Assembly: GCF_900474295.1 (NCBI RefSeq)
Contig: NZ_UCOB01000014.1
Span: 207,589-271,588, forward strand
Reading direction: 5' to 3'
DNA: 64,000 nucleotides
Origin: Synechococcus sp. UW140
GTDB lineage: Bacteria > Cyanobacteriota > Cyanobacteriia > PCC-6307 > Cyanobiaceae
The notes beneath the pieces are model-generated. The model did not search any database. It was given only the letters and a program-made list of their open reading frames with translations, and had not been told where the DNA came from. This document shows, in pieces, positions 35,327 to 44,359 of the stretch. How positions within the stretch are numbered: the stretch's first letter is position 1; the number at the start of each line of letters is the position of its first letter. A program made the translations under genes and the position numbers.

Positions 35327-35509
35327 CTATCCAAGGGTATAAAAAGCCGCATACACGCTTGGATGGGACGCGGCAACAAATCCCTTAAAATCGTGCAAGA
35401 CGAGGCGCCCAATCACATCGAGAAGATATTGGCGACTCCCATGCGCAAGAACAACACCGATATCACTGGTATCAACTGATGCCTGACCAAAACAGGATTG
35501 CCGCAACAC
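35327..35509 (-). CDS. Possible small protein, weak support
   Basis: 60-residue frame (GVVLAHGSRQYLLDVIGRLV and VLHDFKGFVAASHP) with protein-like hydrophobic spacing but no recognisable domain. Could be a fragment of a larger decayed gene. Confidence 0.3.
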   Translation of the reverse strand: MLRQSCFGQASVDTSDIGVVLAHGSRQYLLDVIGRLVLHDFKGFVAASHPSVYAAFYTLG

Positions 35510-35588
35510 CTGTTTACTGCAGGATCGTTTTCAAACAGCTAGTACAGTCGTCACTCACAAGGTGGGGGGTTAAGCCATTGCAAGCGAG

Positions 35589-36395
35589 TCAAGACTTCGG
35601 ATCGAGCTGGTATGACTTCCGAGGCAATTCAGTGACCTTGTGAGGACCGTACTCTCTGATGGCCTGCAAATAGCTTGGATCAGCAGCCAAGTTATCAGCA
35701 AACTTGTCGTTGACAGCCAACTGATCATACCAGTGAAACAATCTCTCCTTAAATTCCTCCTCAGAGTATGAGCGGAGACCTTTTTTGACTTGCATGTGTA
35801 GAGCATGATTCTTTTTCTTCACACCTTCGTAGGCCTGTTTATCTGGAAGGTGCGTCATTCTGTACTGCCCTTTATACAAGAACGGAAGCCTCAGAACATG
35901 TTTCACCAGTTTCCAATGTTTATTTACAGCGGTCTTAGATTCACTAAGATCCCAGCCAGAAGATTCAATCTCAGCCATCATCAACTGGAAGCAGATCCTG
36001 GTTGCTGTATTTCGACTGACAGTTGCTGAGTGGTGAGCAACCTTAAAGACCCCGTTCCTTCCCATGTGCGGCAGGATCTCGAGTCGTGTGGTTGCACCCA
36101 GTGGAGGGCAGCTGATTGTTGCGAAATAGAGACTACGCGGAAATGCAGCAACCTTTTTAGGGAGAGGCTGCCCCCCTTCCAGTTGAAAGGCTTGTGTCAC
36201 ACGAGGCCCTCCAATCTGAAGCCTATGAATGGTTTGCCCATCCTTATCAAACGCTTGCCTTGAAACCACCCTTCCTTCAAGGGTGATGAAGTTTCCGGCG
36301 AATCGCTGAAACCAATCAGTCGCACCTGGGATCTCTGTAATGAGCGGGCAAGGGCTCTGGATCTCCTGAGGGGTGTCCGTAGCGGTGCTGTCCAT
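35589..36395 (-). CDS. Hypothetical protein, 268 residues
   Basis: Soluble protein with no signal peptide. The N-terminal half looks beta-rich (FAGNFITLEGRVVSRQAFDK, RLQIGGPRVTQAFQLEGGQP, SLYFATISCPPLGATTRLEI). The C-terminal half is charged and helical (EEEFKERLFHWYDQLAVNDK). It begins MDSTATDTPQEIQ. I do not recognise it; length and composition make a real gene likely. Confidence 0.65.
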   Translation of the reverse strand: MDSTATDTPQEIQSPCPLITEIPGATDWFQRFAGNFITLEGRVVSRQAFDKDGQTIHRLQIGGPRVTQAFQLEGGQPLPKKVAAFPRSLYFATISCPPLGATTRLEILPHMGRNGVFKVAHHSATVSRNTATRICFQLMMAEIESSGWDLSESKTAVNKHWKLVKHVLRLPFLYKGQYRMTHLPDKQAYEGVKKKNHALHMQVKKGLRSYSEEEFKERLFHWYDQLAVNDKFADNLAADPSYLQAIREYGPHKVTELPRKSYQLDPKS

Positions 36396-36745
36396 TGCAT
36401 CACCCTATGCAGGCGAAGCTGTTCTGCCCTTGGCCACAGCTCGGCAATGGCCAAGACTGGCTCAGCATCAAACCGACAGAGGGCTGCGGTGATGAGCGAT
36501 CGGGTCTGGGACCTGCAGGAACACCTCCAAGCCAATGGCCTGGCAGGGCCAACACCTGGGCTTGAACCTGGCAACAAAGCGGCCCTGAAGCGCACCAGAC
36601 AACCAGACAACTCTGAGCCACACCTTCAGGCCAAAGCAGCAGTGACAAGGATCACAGCTGTCAATGAGCAAGGTCATCGCCTTGACCGGTGAATGCCGAG
36701 ATGGTGTGTGCATCGGAGGGATACCTCCACCACCACCCAAAAATC
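36396..36745. other. Intergenic region upstream of the double-glycine peptide
   Basis: About 350 bases with overlapping short frames on both strands (one of about 80 residues on the plus strand) but no feature that I trust. It probably contains the promoter of the peptide gene at 36746. Confidence 0.35.
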
Positions 36746-36883
36746 ATGACCACCTCCCTCGTCACCAAAACCACTGAAACCGTCCAAGAGCTTGAAGCAA
36801 CCGAGCAGGAGCTTCAGCTCGAAGAGCTTGAAGCCATTCATGGCGGACGGGCATTCACTCGCGTCTTCCAGTCAGGTCTGTGA
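36746..36883 (+). CDS. Double-glycine leader peptide, candidate RiPP/bacteriocin precursor
   Basis: 45 residues. The acidic leader ends in LQLEELEAIHGG, matching the classical double-glycine signal (hydrophobic residues spaced before ExLxxIxGG) cut by PCAT-type ABC transporters. The predicted core is RAFTRVFQSGL, short and basic, without Cys. Marine Synechococcus are known to carry many orphan precursors. No transporter or modification gene is nearby, so processing would rely on machinery elsewhere. Start at 36746 (MTTSLVTKTTE) places the GG at residues 33-34. Confidence 0.7.
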   Translation: MTTSLVTKTTETVQELEATEQELQLEELEAIHGGRAFTRVFQSGL

Positions 36884-36943
36884 ATCGTTGATTTCGAGAT
36901 CAACGCAAGAGTTCCAACAGTTCAGATGCTCTGATCAGCCCAT

Positions 36944-36971
36944 GCCCCCCTCCTGAGTCGAGCAGGGGGGC
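36944..36971. terminator. GC-rich palindromic hairpin
   Basis: GCCCCCCT(C)CT pairs with AG(C)AGGGGGGC across a short loop, between the double-glycine peptide gene and the stop of the convergent gene at 36971. No T-tract. Confidence 0.5.
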
Positions 36972-37492
36972 TATCGCAGGTTTGCCATCTTGTCGACACT
37001 GGAGCCAATCACCTCAACAACAAAGGCCTCCAAACCGTCATCATCGACGCCAGAGTTGAGCCTGAACAGGAATGCATTGACCCACGCCGTTTCCTTGTTG
37101 TTTGTTTCATGGCCACGGTCTACAAATCCAGGCTTCTGCCTGAAGAGATACAGAAGGATATCCAACACATTCTGCGGCGAAAGATTCTCAGGGTCGATCG
37201 AGGGTAGAGATTCCCGGACATCCAGAAATGAGATGGAGGCGGTGTAGTCGAAATCCTCTGGAACCACGGAGAGATCTTTTGTGAGTGATAGAGGGATCGT
37301 AGCGGTAGGCCAAAGTTCGAACGAGTACTGAGATCCTGCTTGCAGCCTTGAGGGAAAAGGTGCTTCAACTCTGAAGCCAAAATGCACACCAAGACGACAA
37401 TGACGAGGTGTCAAAACCAGTCTCTGGTCCGGTTCCTTCACCGCTAACTGTTCGGCTTTCACCCCCCAGGATCCAATGACCACTCCTACCAT
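36971..37492 (-). CDS. Hypothetical soluble protein
   Basis: 173 residues from the ATG at 37492 (frame opens further). Beta-rich segments (HCRLGVHFGFRVEAPFPSRL, SQYSFELWPTATIPLSLTKD) and a helical acidic end (DDDGLEAFVVEVIGSSVDKM). No signal peptide after this start. Its 5' end overlaps the divergent gene at 37476 by 17 bases, so one of the two starts may be misplaced. Unknown family. Confidence 0.55.
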   Translation of the reverse strand: MVGVVIGSWGVKAEQLAVKEPDQRLVLTPRHCRLGVHFGFRVEAPFPSRLQAGSQYSFELWPTATIPLSLTKDLSVVPEDFDYTASISFLDVRESLPSIDPENLSPQNVLDILLYLFRQKPGFVDRGHETNNKETAWVNAFLFRLNSGVDDDGLEAFVVEVIGSSVDKMANLR

Positions 37493-37718
37493 CAAGGAAC
37501 GTTGGCCCCCCAAAAGGACGCAGTTCGACCTTAAACAAGCAACGGGGTTTGAGGCGCTGAAAGTCGTTGCCATGAACACCCTTCTCATGATCAAAGAGAA
37601 AGAGCTGAAGGCTCGTCGCCTTCATCGAGCTCAGCTTTACTTTACCGCCCATCCAGAGGGTATTGATTACAAATCAGCCCACCTATCACCGGCAAAGCTT
37701 GCGTCCCTAGCAAAGTGA
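37476..37718 (+). CDS. Small basic protein, unknown
   Basis: 80 residues: MTTPTIKERWPPKRTQFDLK, a helical middle (EALKVVAMNTLLMIKEKELK) and a basic end. A clear terminator follows 28 bases after the stop, which supports transcription in this direction. No recognisable domain. Confidence 0.55.
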   Translation: MTTPTIKERWPPKRTQFDLKQATGFEALKVVAMNTLLMIKEKELKARRLHRAQLYFTAHPEGIDYKSAHLSPAKLASLAK

Positions 37719-37746
37719 ACCATTGGCTTCATTCAAAGAGAAGTTA

Positions 37747-37767
37747 CCCCGCTAAAAGCGGGGTTTT
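37747..37767 (+). terminator. Rho-independent terminator
   Basis: Perfect 7-bp stem CCCCGCT / AGCGGGG with an AAA loop, then TTTT. Confidence 0.75.
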
Positions 37768-37819
37768 GATTAATGTCTAAGGTCCAATTGGAACTCAGCC
37801 AAAACCAATCTGCATGAAA

Positions 37820-38254
37820 TCATGCAGGCATGTCCATCTCTCGCTTTCCATCTCTCATCGGTGAGTGGCCGGCGGAGGCTTTTCTATTGAGACGAGCTGA
37901 CGCAAAGCATCCCTCTTTAAATCTGATGTGGGTTGAGTTGACCAGTTGTCTGCACGGCATCCCATAGAGGAACAGCAAAAAGCTCGACAGACATTCCGCA
38001 TCCCTTCTCAGCCGGCCCAGATCTGCATGGTCAATCAGAGGAAGACGATCACCGCGATGATTGGCCAAATTGAGCTCATCGCTGAGAGAGAACATCCGAC
38101 GTCGCACACCGAGGGGGGCAAAGGCACCCTGCGTGGTCACCCGCTCAGGTAGGAGCTGAATGGCATGAATCGCGGCAATCCTTCCTCCGATGACAGTCTC
38201 CGAGAGGGCAGGAGGAGAAGGAGGGCGCCCCTGAGGTCTGGATTTGCAGGCCAT
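37820..38254 (-). CDS. Possible hypothetical protein, weak support
   Basis: 144-residue frame with Arg-rich, mixed composition (MACKSRPQGRPPSPPALSET) and a moderately hydrophobic centre. No signal, span or domain is clear and a plus-strand frame overlaps it. It may be chance. Confidence 0.3.
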   Translation of the reverse strand: MACKSRPQGRPPSPPALSETVIGGRIAAIHAIQLLPERVTTQGAFAPLGVRRRMFSLSDELNLANHRGDRLPLIDHADLGRLRRDAECLSSFLLFLYGMPCRQLVNSTHIRFKEGCFASARLNRKASAGHSPMRDGKREMDMPA

Positions 38255-38274
38255 TCGCCGCTCTGAGAATCGAC

Positions 38275-38439
38275 CTAATCCGTGATCAACACCACAGAAC
38301 GAAGCGTGAGTGCAATTAACGACATTGCGATCAAGAGGATCGTCAGCCGAGCCAGTCCAAACCGCTGTCCACCATCCGGCGCCTGGATCTTTTGGGCAAT
38401 CTGCCAGACCATTAAACCAATGCCACTGGCCTCAATCAC
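38275..38439 (-). CDS. Small membrane protein, GTG start
   Basis: 54 residues: a short hydrophobic start (IEASGIGLMVWQIAQKIQAP), then a strong membrane helix (RLTILLIAMSLIALTLRSVV) and LITD. The frame continues upstream to a TGA, so a TTG/CTG start is also possible. Membrane character is convincing; identity unknown. Could be the remnant of a larger membrane protein. Confidence 0.45.
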   Translation of the reverse strand: MIEASGIGLMVWQIAQKIQAPDGGQRFGLARLTILLIAMSLIALTLRSVVLITD

Positions 38440-38699
38440 CAGCAATAGCGGCCGGTTGTGGAGCAGATTTGGACGTCATTTCGCCCAGCCTTCGTCAGCC
38501 TTCACCACCAGGTGATGGGTTGGCCAAGCATGTCCATAGCGGTCTAAGGGTGCCCAAGCGGTGTGCCCCAGTACAGGATCGATCCAACGCATGGGCCGAG
38601 ATCCACGAACAGCACCACTCTGACGTCAGGGCGAGCACCGACCTGAACCAGACATGCGTGATTCAGCATGAGGGTGGCTGGGTTCACTGTTTCTTGTTC

Positions 38700-39249
38700 T
38701 TGCCATTGATCAGAGAGTTGGTTTAGTGGAGCAGCTTCTGCAGAGGTATGGCCCGCGTTTTGAAGGACTCCTGGATTCCTCTGTCGATTGCAACCCTTTC
38801 GCTAACAGCCTTGGTCTGGCTTGAACTGACTGCGTCGTGATCGCTTGAGCAGGTTGGCATCAACCTGGCCTACTGCGCATCGGTGATGGGGCCAAGTGAT
38901 GTCATCGATCGGAGGCGTGGGAATCAATCTGGCCATTCAAGATGCCATCGCAACAGCGAACCTGCTGACGGAACCACTCAAAAAAGGATGCATCAACACC
39001 CATGCGCTCGCGCAGGTGCAATCTCAACGCCAAGAGGCAGTGCGCTCCATCCAGACCGATCAGAGCCTGATCCAGAACCGCATCATCAAGCGAGCGATGC
39101 GTGGTGATCAGCCCTTGCGTTTGCGGATGATCTTGAGGCTTCTGCTGCGACGTCCTGGTGTTCGTGATTGTCCTGCACGCATGCTCGCTTTCGGCAAACA
39201 TCCAAAGAGGATTTCAACGAAACTGATTGTGGCCCATCCCTCGACCTGA
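38700..39249 (+). pseudogene. Decayed FAD-dependent monooxygenase
   Basis: The 3' part reads SSIGGVGINLAIQDAIATAN, then a Leu/Arg-rich tail, like the C-terminal FAD-binding end of UbiH/4-hydroxybenzoate hydroxylase-type enzymes. Just upstream, LLRIGDGAK is followed by a stop in one frame (the LLIGDAAH motif), and QRVGLVEQLLQRYGPRFEGL appears further upstream, with intervening stops. A base change near 38892 breaks the frame. The N-terminal dinucleotide fold is missing, so it is inactive. Confidence 0.65.
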
Positions 39250-39468
39250 TCACAAACTTTTCAGCGTGGCACTATCAGTTCGGATCGACAAGCGCCAAGA
39301 GATTTTTTTTGGGTAGTTCATTGTTCGATTGCTCATACCTAGACAAGTTTTCAGAGCGGCAGGAGGGTGACAGAGAGGAGGCCTGATGAATGGAACGCAA
39401 AGAGCACTGACGGTTCCGAGCAAAAGCAGAAATGAGACAACTTATAGGCTGAATATTGAATATTATTT

Positions 39469-40401
39469 ATGATGCACGTTTTTCGCTTGGCAGTTGCCAC
39501 ACTGTACCCACAGGCTCTTAACTTGCCCGCAAAGATCACCATGATACCGCCTATAAGAACTCTTATAATTGGCCTGCTGTGCCTCTCGCTTGCCATAGCG
39601 ACGCGGTTGGTTCTGTCACCTGTTCAGCAAATCGAAGCGACTGTAGATCTCCAGACCTGGATTTTTTATGGCTCTACTTCGGAACACATCCACGCAATAA
39701 CCGCTTGTATTTTTCTCGTTCTCTCTACTTGCGCCATTATCGCCAAGAAGACATCCAAAGCCCATCGACTGTTTGGCAAGCTTGCAATTACCACATTACT
39801 TATTACATGTGTTTCCGCAGCTGTTCTTTTGGGCTACTTAGCAATTCAGAGCTCTGGCAATATGTTCAATTCAATTGTGGCAAGAAACGAAAATATGGCA
39901 ATCTTCTTGATGCTTTTGTCAACTGGAATTTACGGAGGCCTGGCTGGCTACAGATGGACAGCATTCAGCCAAAGCAAGCATGACATTGACGTGGCCTTTG
40001 GCTTCATGGCAATCACTATTTCTTTACTAGGAATTGCGATGGCCCCACTGGTCGCCTTCATCAATCCGTTGAACACAACGAACGACACTGGCTTCCCCCT
40101 GACTCCTTTCATGGCAGGTTTTCTATTAATTAGCCAATCCGTTTTAATGCTTTCATTTGGCATCGACGATCTACATTCTTTTCATTCTGGCCAGATCTCT
40201 TATCAACAAAGGATTGCTAAGCATGTGTACCGAGTAATGACAGCCGCAGGAGCTGCGGTAACAGCCGTCTTCATCGTTCACCTGGGGCCTGCATTCGCAG
40301 ATAACGATCAATTATTGTGGGCATTGTACATCATCCCACCCACCATTTTCGCCTTACTGACTTCATTCATATTATCGAAGCACCGGCTCTCCAAAGAATG
40401 A
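39469..40401 (+). CDS. Multi-pass membrane protein, unknown
   Basis: 310 residues with about seven or eight membrane helices (TLIIGLLCLSLAIATRLVL, AITACIFLVLSTCAIIA, LAITTLLITCVSAAVLLGYL, others through FALLTSFILS). Conserved-looking HIHAIT before helix 2 and KAHRLFGK after it resemble DUF2306-type predicted membrane proteins, but weakly. An internal ATG at 39544 (MIPPIRTL) may be the real start. The gene is clearly AT-richer than its neighbours, suggesting recent acquisition. Confidence 0.65.
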   Translation: MMHVFRLAVATLYPQALNLPAKITMIPPIRTLIIGLLCLSLAIATRLVLSPVQQIEATVDLQTWIFYGSTSEHIHAITACIFLVLSTCAIIAKKTSKAHRLFGKLAITTLLITCVSAAVLLGYLAIQSSGNMFNSIVARNENMAIFLMLLSTGIYGGLAGYRWTAFSQSKHDIDVAFGFMAITISLLGIAMAPLVAFINPLNTTNDTGFPLTPFMAGFLLISQSVLMLSFGIDDLHSFHSGQISYQQRIAKHVYRVMTAAGAAVTAVFIVHLGPAFADNDQLLWALYIIPPTIFALLTSFILSKHRLSKE

Positions 40402-40692
40402 TTTAGCACGTTCTACTTTGAGCAAGCTATTCCAATTTAGCTTCGTCAACCGAGCGAAAGCGGATGACAATAATTTTCCAGAAACAGAAGCCAGGTTCGT
40501 TGTATTCACACCAAGAATCACAAGCAGTCTCAAGAGGAACACAGGGTGGCTGAGCACTTCACCAGATCGTCACCACAACTTGCCGACAACCGCACCACAG
40601 CAGTGCGGTTGAACTCACCAGAACGACTGTGACCTTGAAGGAGTCGAGGGAGCAACAGCCCACACACCACTCACCTCTCTCACTTCAAAACC

Positions 40693-40845
40693 ATGACTGA
40701 ACTCAACACGCAAGCCCAAATCATCGAGCTCACTGACGATCTGATTAAAAACATTTCTGGAGGTCTTGACGTGATGGAACCAGAGCCGGGGGAGATCCCT
40801 CTGGATGACAGCTGGTATTACAAGAGACAAGTAGCCCGCTCTTAA
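40693..40845 (+). CDS. Double-glycine leader peptide, candidate RiPP/bacteriocin precursor
   Basis: 50 residues. The leader contains IIELTDDLIKNISGG, a good double-glycine signal with the hydrophobic spacing used by peptidase-containing ABC exporters (GG at residues 23-24). The predicted core (LDVMEPEPGEIPLDDSWYYK, then RQVARS) is acidic then basic, with no Cys. A terminator follows at once, so it is a single-gene transcript. No maturation or export genes are adjacent. Confidence 0.7.
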   Translation: MTELNTQAQIIELTDDLIKNISGGLDVMEPEPGEIPLDDSWYYKRQVARS

Positions 40846-40854
40846 TCTCGCTAC

Positions 40855-40876
40855 CCCGCCACCCGCGGGTTTTTTG
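40855..40876 (+). terminator. Terminator of the second double-glycine peptide
   Basis: CCCGC / GCGGG stem with a five-base loop, followed by T7. Confidence 0.7.
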
Positions 40877-41075
40877 TTGCTTGTGTCGGCGTGTCAGCGC
40901 CGAGGGGATGGGCCGAACTCGCCGATAACGATGCTAAAAAGGCCGCCTGGTGCCTCCTCCCCCGCGAAAGCCAGCAAAATCAGATCTGCTGCATCGAGCG
41001 AGGCGGAGTATGATCTTTTGAATGAACTAAAATAACTATAGGTCCTTGTTTAACACCTTGCCTCGAGCCAATACG

Positions 41076-41531
41076 ATGAAAAATTCATTCATTCTCTTTC
41101 TGCTTTTAATTGGAGCAAATGCTGCAGCACTTGCTTCCTCCAATGCGGTAGAGACTGGGTTTGCAATGCCATCGCTATCGCCCACAGACGGTGGAGACAA
41201 GCAAAGCAATATTTCATGCGTTTATTACAACAAAAGGCTGCTCTGCGATGTTCATGATCATGCTTGGAAGGATTGGGGCATGGGTCAGCAGTGGGGTTCA
41301 ATCGGAACTAGATTTATGCTTCCTCAGCAGGGCCCGGCACAAGCAATAAGAAGCTCTGATGCGATCACTGGAGGCAATATTTTGAATTACGGAACGCGCA
41401 TTGAATTCGGTTCAATCACTTGTAAATCCGAGAGAATTGGCCTTACTTGTACCAACACAACTGGGGGCATGATGCACTTAAACCGTGATTTTTATATACT
41501 GAACAAGCCAACAAGTTCGATACCAAAATGA
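41076..41531 (+). CDS. Exported beta-rich protein, DUF6636-like
   Basis: 151 residues from the ATG at 41076. Signal peptide (MKNSFILFLLLIGANAAALA), then a mature domain with regularly spaced cysteines: NISCVYYNKRLLCDVHDHAW, YGTRIEFGSITCKSERIGLT and CTNTTGG. This pattern resembles small secreted DUF6636-type domains. Probably disulfide-bonded in the periplasm. Function unknown; located in the AT-richer segment. Confidence 0.65.
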   Translation: MKNSFILFLLLIGANAAALASSNAVETGFAMPSLSPTDGGDKQSNISCVYYNKRLLCDVHDHAWKDWGMGQQWGSIGTRFMLPQQGPAQAIRSSDAITGGNILNYGTRIEFGSITCKSERIGLTCTNTTGGMMHLNRDFYILNKPTSSIPK

Positions 41532-42377
41532 GCCCTTGGCGATCACTATATTATAGCAAATAAAACCATTAATGCCGGAATGACATTACCAGTGAAGCTG
41601 ATGCTTTCAATCTTGTCTATTACCGAGATCGTTTAATCAGGATGCGCAGAGAGGGGAGGAATGCGACTCTCCAGACCATTGCCCTCAGTTGTTTTTACGA
41701 GGGGAATGTGATTGAACTCAATCCAACTTTGCTGACCCTAATAAACTTTACCTGGTTGATGTAGCGAAGCAAGTCAATCGACAGGCGGGACATCAGAACA
41801 GCAAGGCGAAATTTCGCGATTGCTTGTCATCACGTATAAATAAATTCTTGGTGAAAGCTTCATGAGAGAAGACTGAGAGATTGATCATTTTTTCCACATC
41901 AACTGTTGATAACTAGGCTGCATTGTGGAGATTTAGGTGAATTCGGGGCAAAGGAGCCTCACCCGATTGAGGTCTCTTTGACCTTGTGGCAGCTCTATGT
42001 ATTACTCCGCGCGGAATAGGAGTCGACTGGCAAGTCTAAACAACGGAGTTCGACCAATCGATCACAAACCAATGAATGCGGAGTCGACAGTGCTCAGCCC
42101 CTGCTCGATGCATCCATCAGCTCTGCCGTGCGCAATTAACGCTTTACAGACCCAACAAATAAGAAAACTAGTACTTAGGAAGCATGCGGAAAGTAGCACA
42201 ACTTTTAGGGGCACGAACAGACCAGCTCCGCATCATGCGCGGACTGAGGGCTGATGATGAAGGACGGTATCATGAATTCAGCTGTGTCTACTTGAATTTA
42301 TTAATATGTGGATTCCACTGGTGAAAAGAAATAACCAGTATTCAACCTGGAAACGTTCATCCTTGTCTGCTGTAGCA
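41532..42377. other. Long intergenic region upstream of the lipase
   Basis: About 840 bases with no gene I can defend; one 85-residue plus-strand frame (41997-42254) lacks features. Likely decayed sequence plus the promoter of the lipase gene. Confidence 0.4.
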
Positions 42378-43850
42378 ATGAGACATACATTTCGGACCAT
42401 CATTTCAATTGTAATGACAGGAACGGTCTCAAGTTGTGCAAATATTAAGGCCATTTACTCGCCTGCAGTCGGACCAATGAGTAACGATATGGCAGCTGCA
42501 TTAAAAGATTCAAATCCATTGATCATTATTCCAGGTATTGGCGGATCAAAACTGATAGATCTTAAAAATGGAAAGGTGGCTTGGGGAGATCTTGGTTTTA
42601 ATGCATACTGGCCATCCACAGAAAAAGACAACAAATTACTAGCCCTACCTTTGCGGCCTGGAGTGGATCCTTCTCAACAAGAAATCAACAGAATTGGGGC
42701 AAAGTCAGTACTCGATACCGTTAAACTTAATTTCCTGCCATTTAAATCACAATCAATCGATATCGATATTTATCGCACCCTCTTTAAATCATTGGTAACG
42801 GCTGGATATGTTCCAGAAACTATTAATGCAGAAAACTCTCATAGGCTGTCGCCATCAAGAAAACCTATTTATCAATTTTCATATGATTGGCGAAAGTCAA
42901 ATGCATACAATGCTCAAAAGCTTAATGAATACATTGAGACCTTGTCGACACAAGGGTCATTACAAGCTCAACAACAAAAACCACTTAAATTTGATCTTGT
43001 TTGCCATTCAATGGGGTGCCTTGTTGCACGCTACTATCTGCGATATGGCGGTCAAGGATTAGGTACACGCCAAATGCCACCGAATCTCGACTGGCGTGGT
43101 GGTAAAAAAGTGGAAAACATAATCATGGTCGCCCCACCGAACAAAGGTTCACTTGACACTTTGTTCGATTTAATTGAAGGCTTTCATCCCACACGATTCA
43201 AAATTTTAAAATATCCTGCTGCTGTTATTGGGACCATGCCTTCTATGTACGAGCTTATGCCAAGGCCTGATATTGCCAGAGCAAAAAACCAATATGGAGA
43301 AACTATTGATTTAATGAATCCTCAACTATGGCAAACAATGAAATGGGGGCTTCTAGATCCAGAGCAGGAGAGGATCCTCAAACAAATAGCTCCCGGATAT
43401 CAATCAGGCTCCCAGAGATATGAATATGCAATGTCAATGCAGTCAAAGCTACTGAATGATGCTCAGCTCTTTCATTCACGCCTTGACATTAAATCATCGC
43501 CACCGAAAGATCTCAATTTCTGGCTTTTTGCTGGTGTCGGTGCACTAACTGATTCCCAAATCACAGTCAATACAACCACTCGTAAGTGGACCAAAAAAAG
43601 TACGGAAGCAGGGGACGGTGCTGTGACTCGTCCCAGCGCCTATGCAATGACCGATGCAACTTCTGCGGAAGAAGGAACGATTATCGACTGGAGTAACGCT
43701 ACATTTCTGTACTCAGATCATATGGGATTGGTCCAGAGCAACGCATTTCTAGTCAATTTCTATTACACACTTTTTTGGCGGAAATATTTATCGACTAAAT
43801 CAGGGAATCGAGATTTATATACTGAGAAAGAAGACTTCAACGGGCAGTGA
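42378..43850 (+). CDS. LCAT-like lipase/acyltransferase, predicted lipoprotein
   Basis: 490 residues from the ATG at 42378 (frame open from 42306). The signal MRHTFRTIISIVMTGTVSSC ends in a lipobox-like VSSC, so Cys20 may be lipidated. The catalytic domain is of the lecithin:cholesterol acyltransferase type: IIPGIGGSKL (oxyanion region), YDWRKSN, nucleophile Ser211 in CHSMGCLVARYYLRYGG, and a late GDGAVTRPSAY and SDHMGL supplying the Asp and His. Probably an envelope phospholipase or acyltransferase. The gene is AT-rich with codon use unlike the core genes, pointing to transfer. Confidence 0.82.
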   Translation: MRHTFRTIISIVMTGTVSSCANIKAIYSPAVGPMSNDMAAALKDSNPLIIIPGIGGSKLIDLKNGKVAWGDLGFNAYWPSTEKDNKLLALPLRPGVDPSQQEINRIGAKSVLDTVKLNFLPFKSQSIDIDIYRTLFKSLVTAGYVPETINAENSHRLSPSRKPIYQFSYDWRKSNAYNAQKLNEYIETLSTQGSLQAQQQKPLKFDLVCHSMGCLVARYYLRYGGQGLGTRQMPPNLDWRGGKKVENIIMVAPPNKGSLDTLFDLIEGFHPTRFKILKYPAAVIGTMPSMYELMPRPDIARAKNQYGETIDLMNPQLWQTMKWGLLDPEQERILKQIAPGYQSGSQRYEYAMSMQSKLLNDAQLFHSRLDIKSSPPKDLNFWLFAGVGALTDSQITVNTTTRKWTKKSTEAGDGAVTRPSAYAMTDATSAEEGTIIDWSNATFLYSDHMGLVQSNAFLVNFYYTLFWRKYLSTKSGNRDLYTEKEDFNGQ

Positions 43851-43957
43851 GGTTGGCGGGCGTGAAACGGACATCGCGTGCCCAACGAACAAGGGATTGC
43901 CTCTACGTGACACCATCTGAGCAGAGATAATGCAAGATCTGAGACACACTGCTGCAG

Positions 43958-44308
43958 TTGGCTAGTGGATTAACAGCAGGGGTAAAAATCTCCTATGACG
44001 AGGCATTCGATACAAGAATTTCAGCTTATCTTGAAGTTCGATTTGGTGGCCCAAGTACAACAGCAGCGACGAAGAAAAAGTGGAAGGATCCAACAATTAA
44101 TGCGTTAACAACATCACCCAAGCAAAGGGATGTCAGGGCACATGACTTTTTAGACCCAATACGGAAATCATGCAAGCTCATGGTAAGTGCATACAAACTA
44201 TCTTTGGACAACAATGTCTTACACTTTGCCAACTCGTCACCATCATTGTACTGCAGGTGCATTCCGACACGTCAATTTTTGACAAGTGATACCCCCCGGG
44301 CGGGGTAA
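43958..44308 (+). pseudogene. Fragment, possibly the 3' end of an outer-membrane beta-barrel gene
   Basis: The frame opens just after a stop and starts with alternating polar/hydrophobic sequence (LTAGVKISYDEAFDTRISAY, LEVRFGG), typical of last beta-strands of a barrel, then a tail (PTINALTTSPKQRDVRAHDF). No start codon or upstream barrel exists, so this looks like the leftover end of a larger gene. Identity is a guess. Confidence 0.35.
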
Positions 44309-44359
44309 GACTGACTTCGCCAAGAGTTACTGGCTGTAAGCGGAATCAGCTTTGCCCAT

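Noticed and set aside
40590..40615. ACCGCA / TGCGGT inverted repeat
   Set aside because: Short stem with a long loop and no T-tract; not convincing as a terminator or operator.
44287..44306. ACCCC(C)CGGGC-GGGGT short palindrome
   Set aside because: Only a 6-bp stem, no T-run, and no gene needing termination there.
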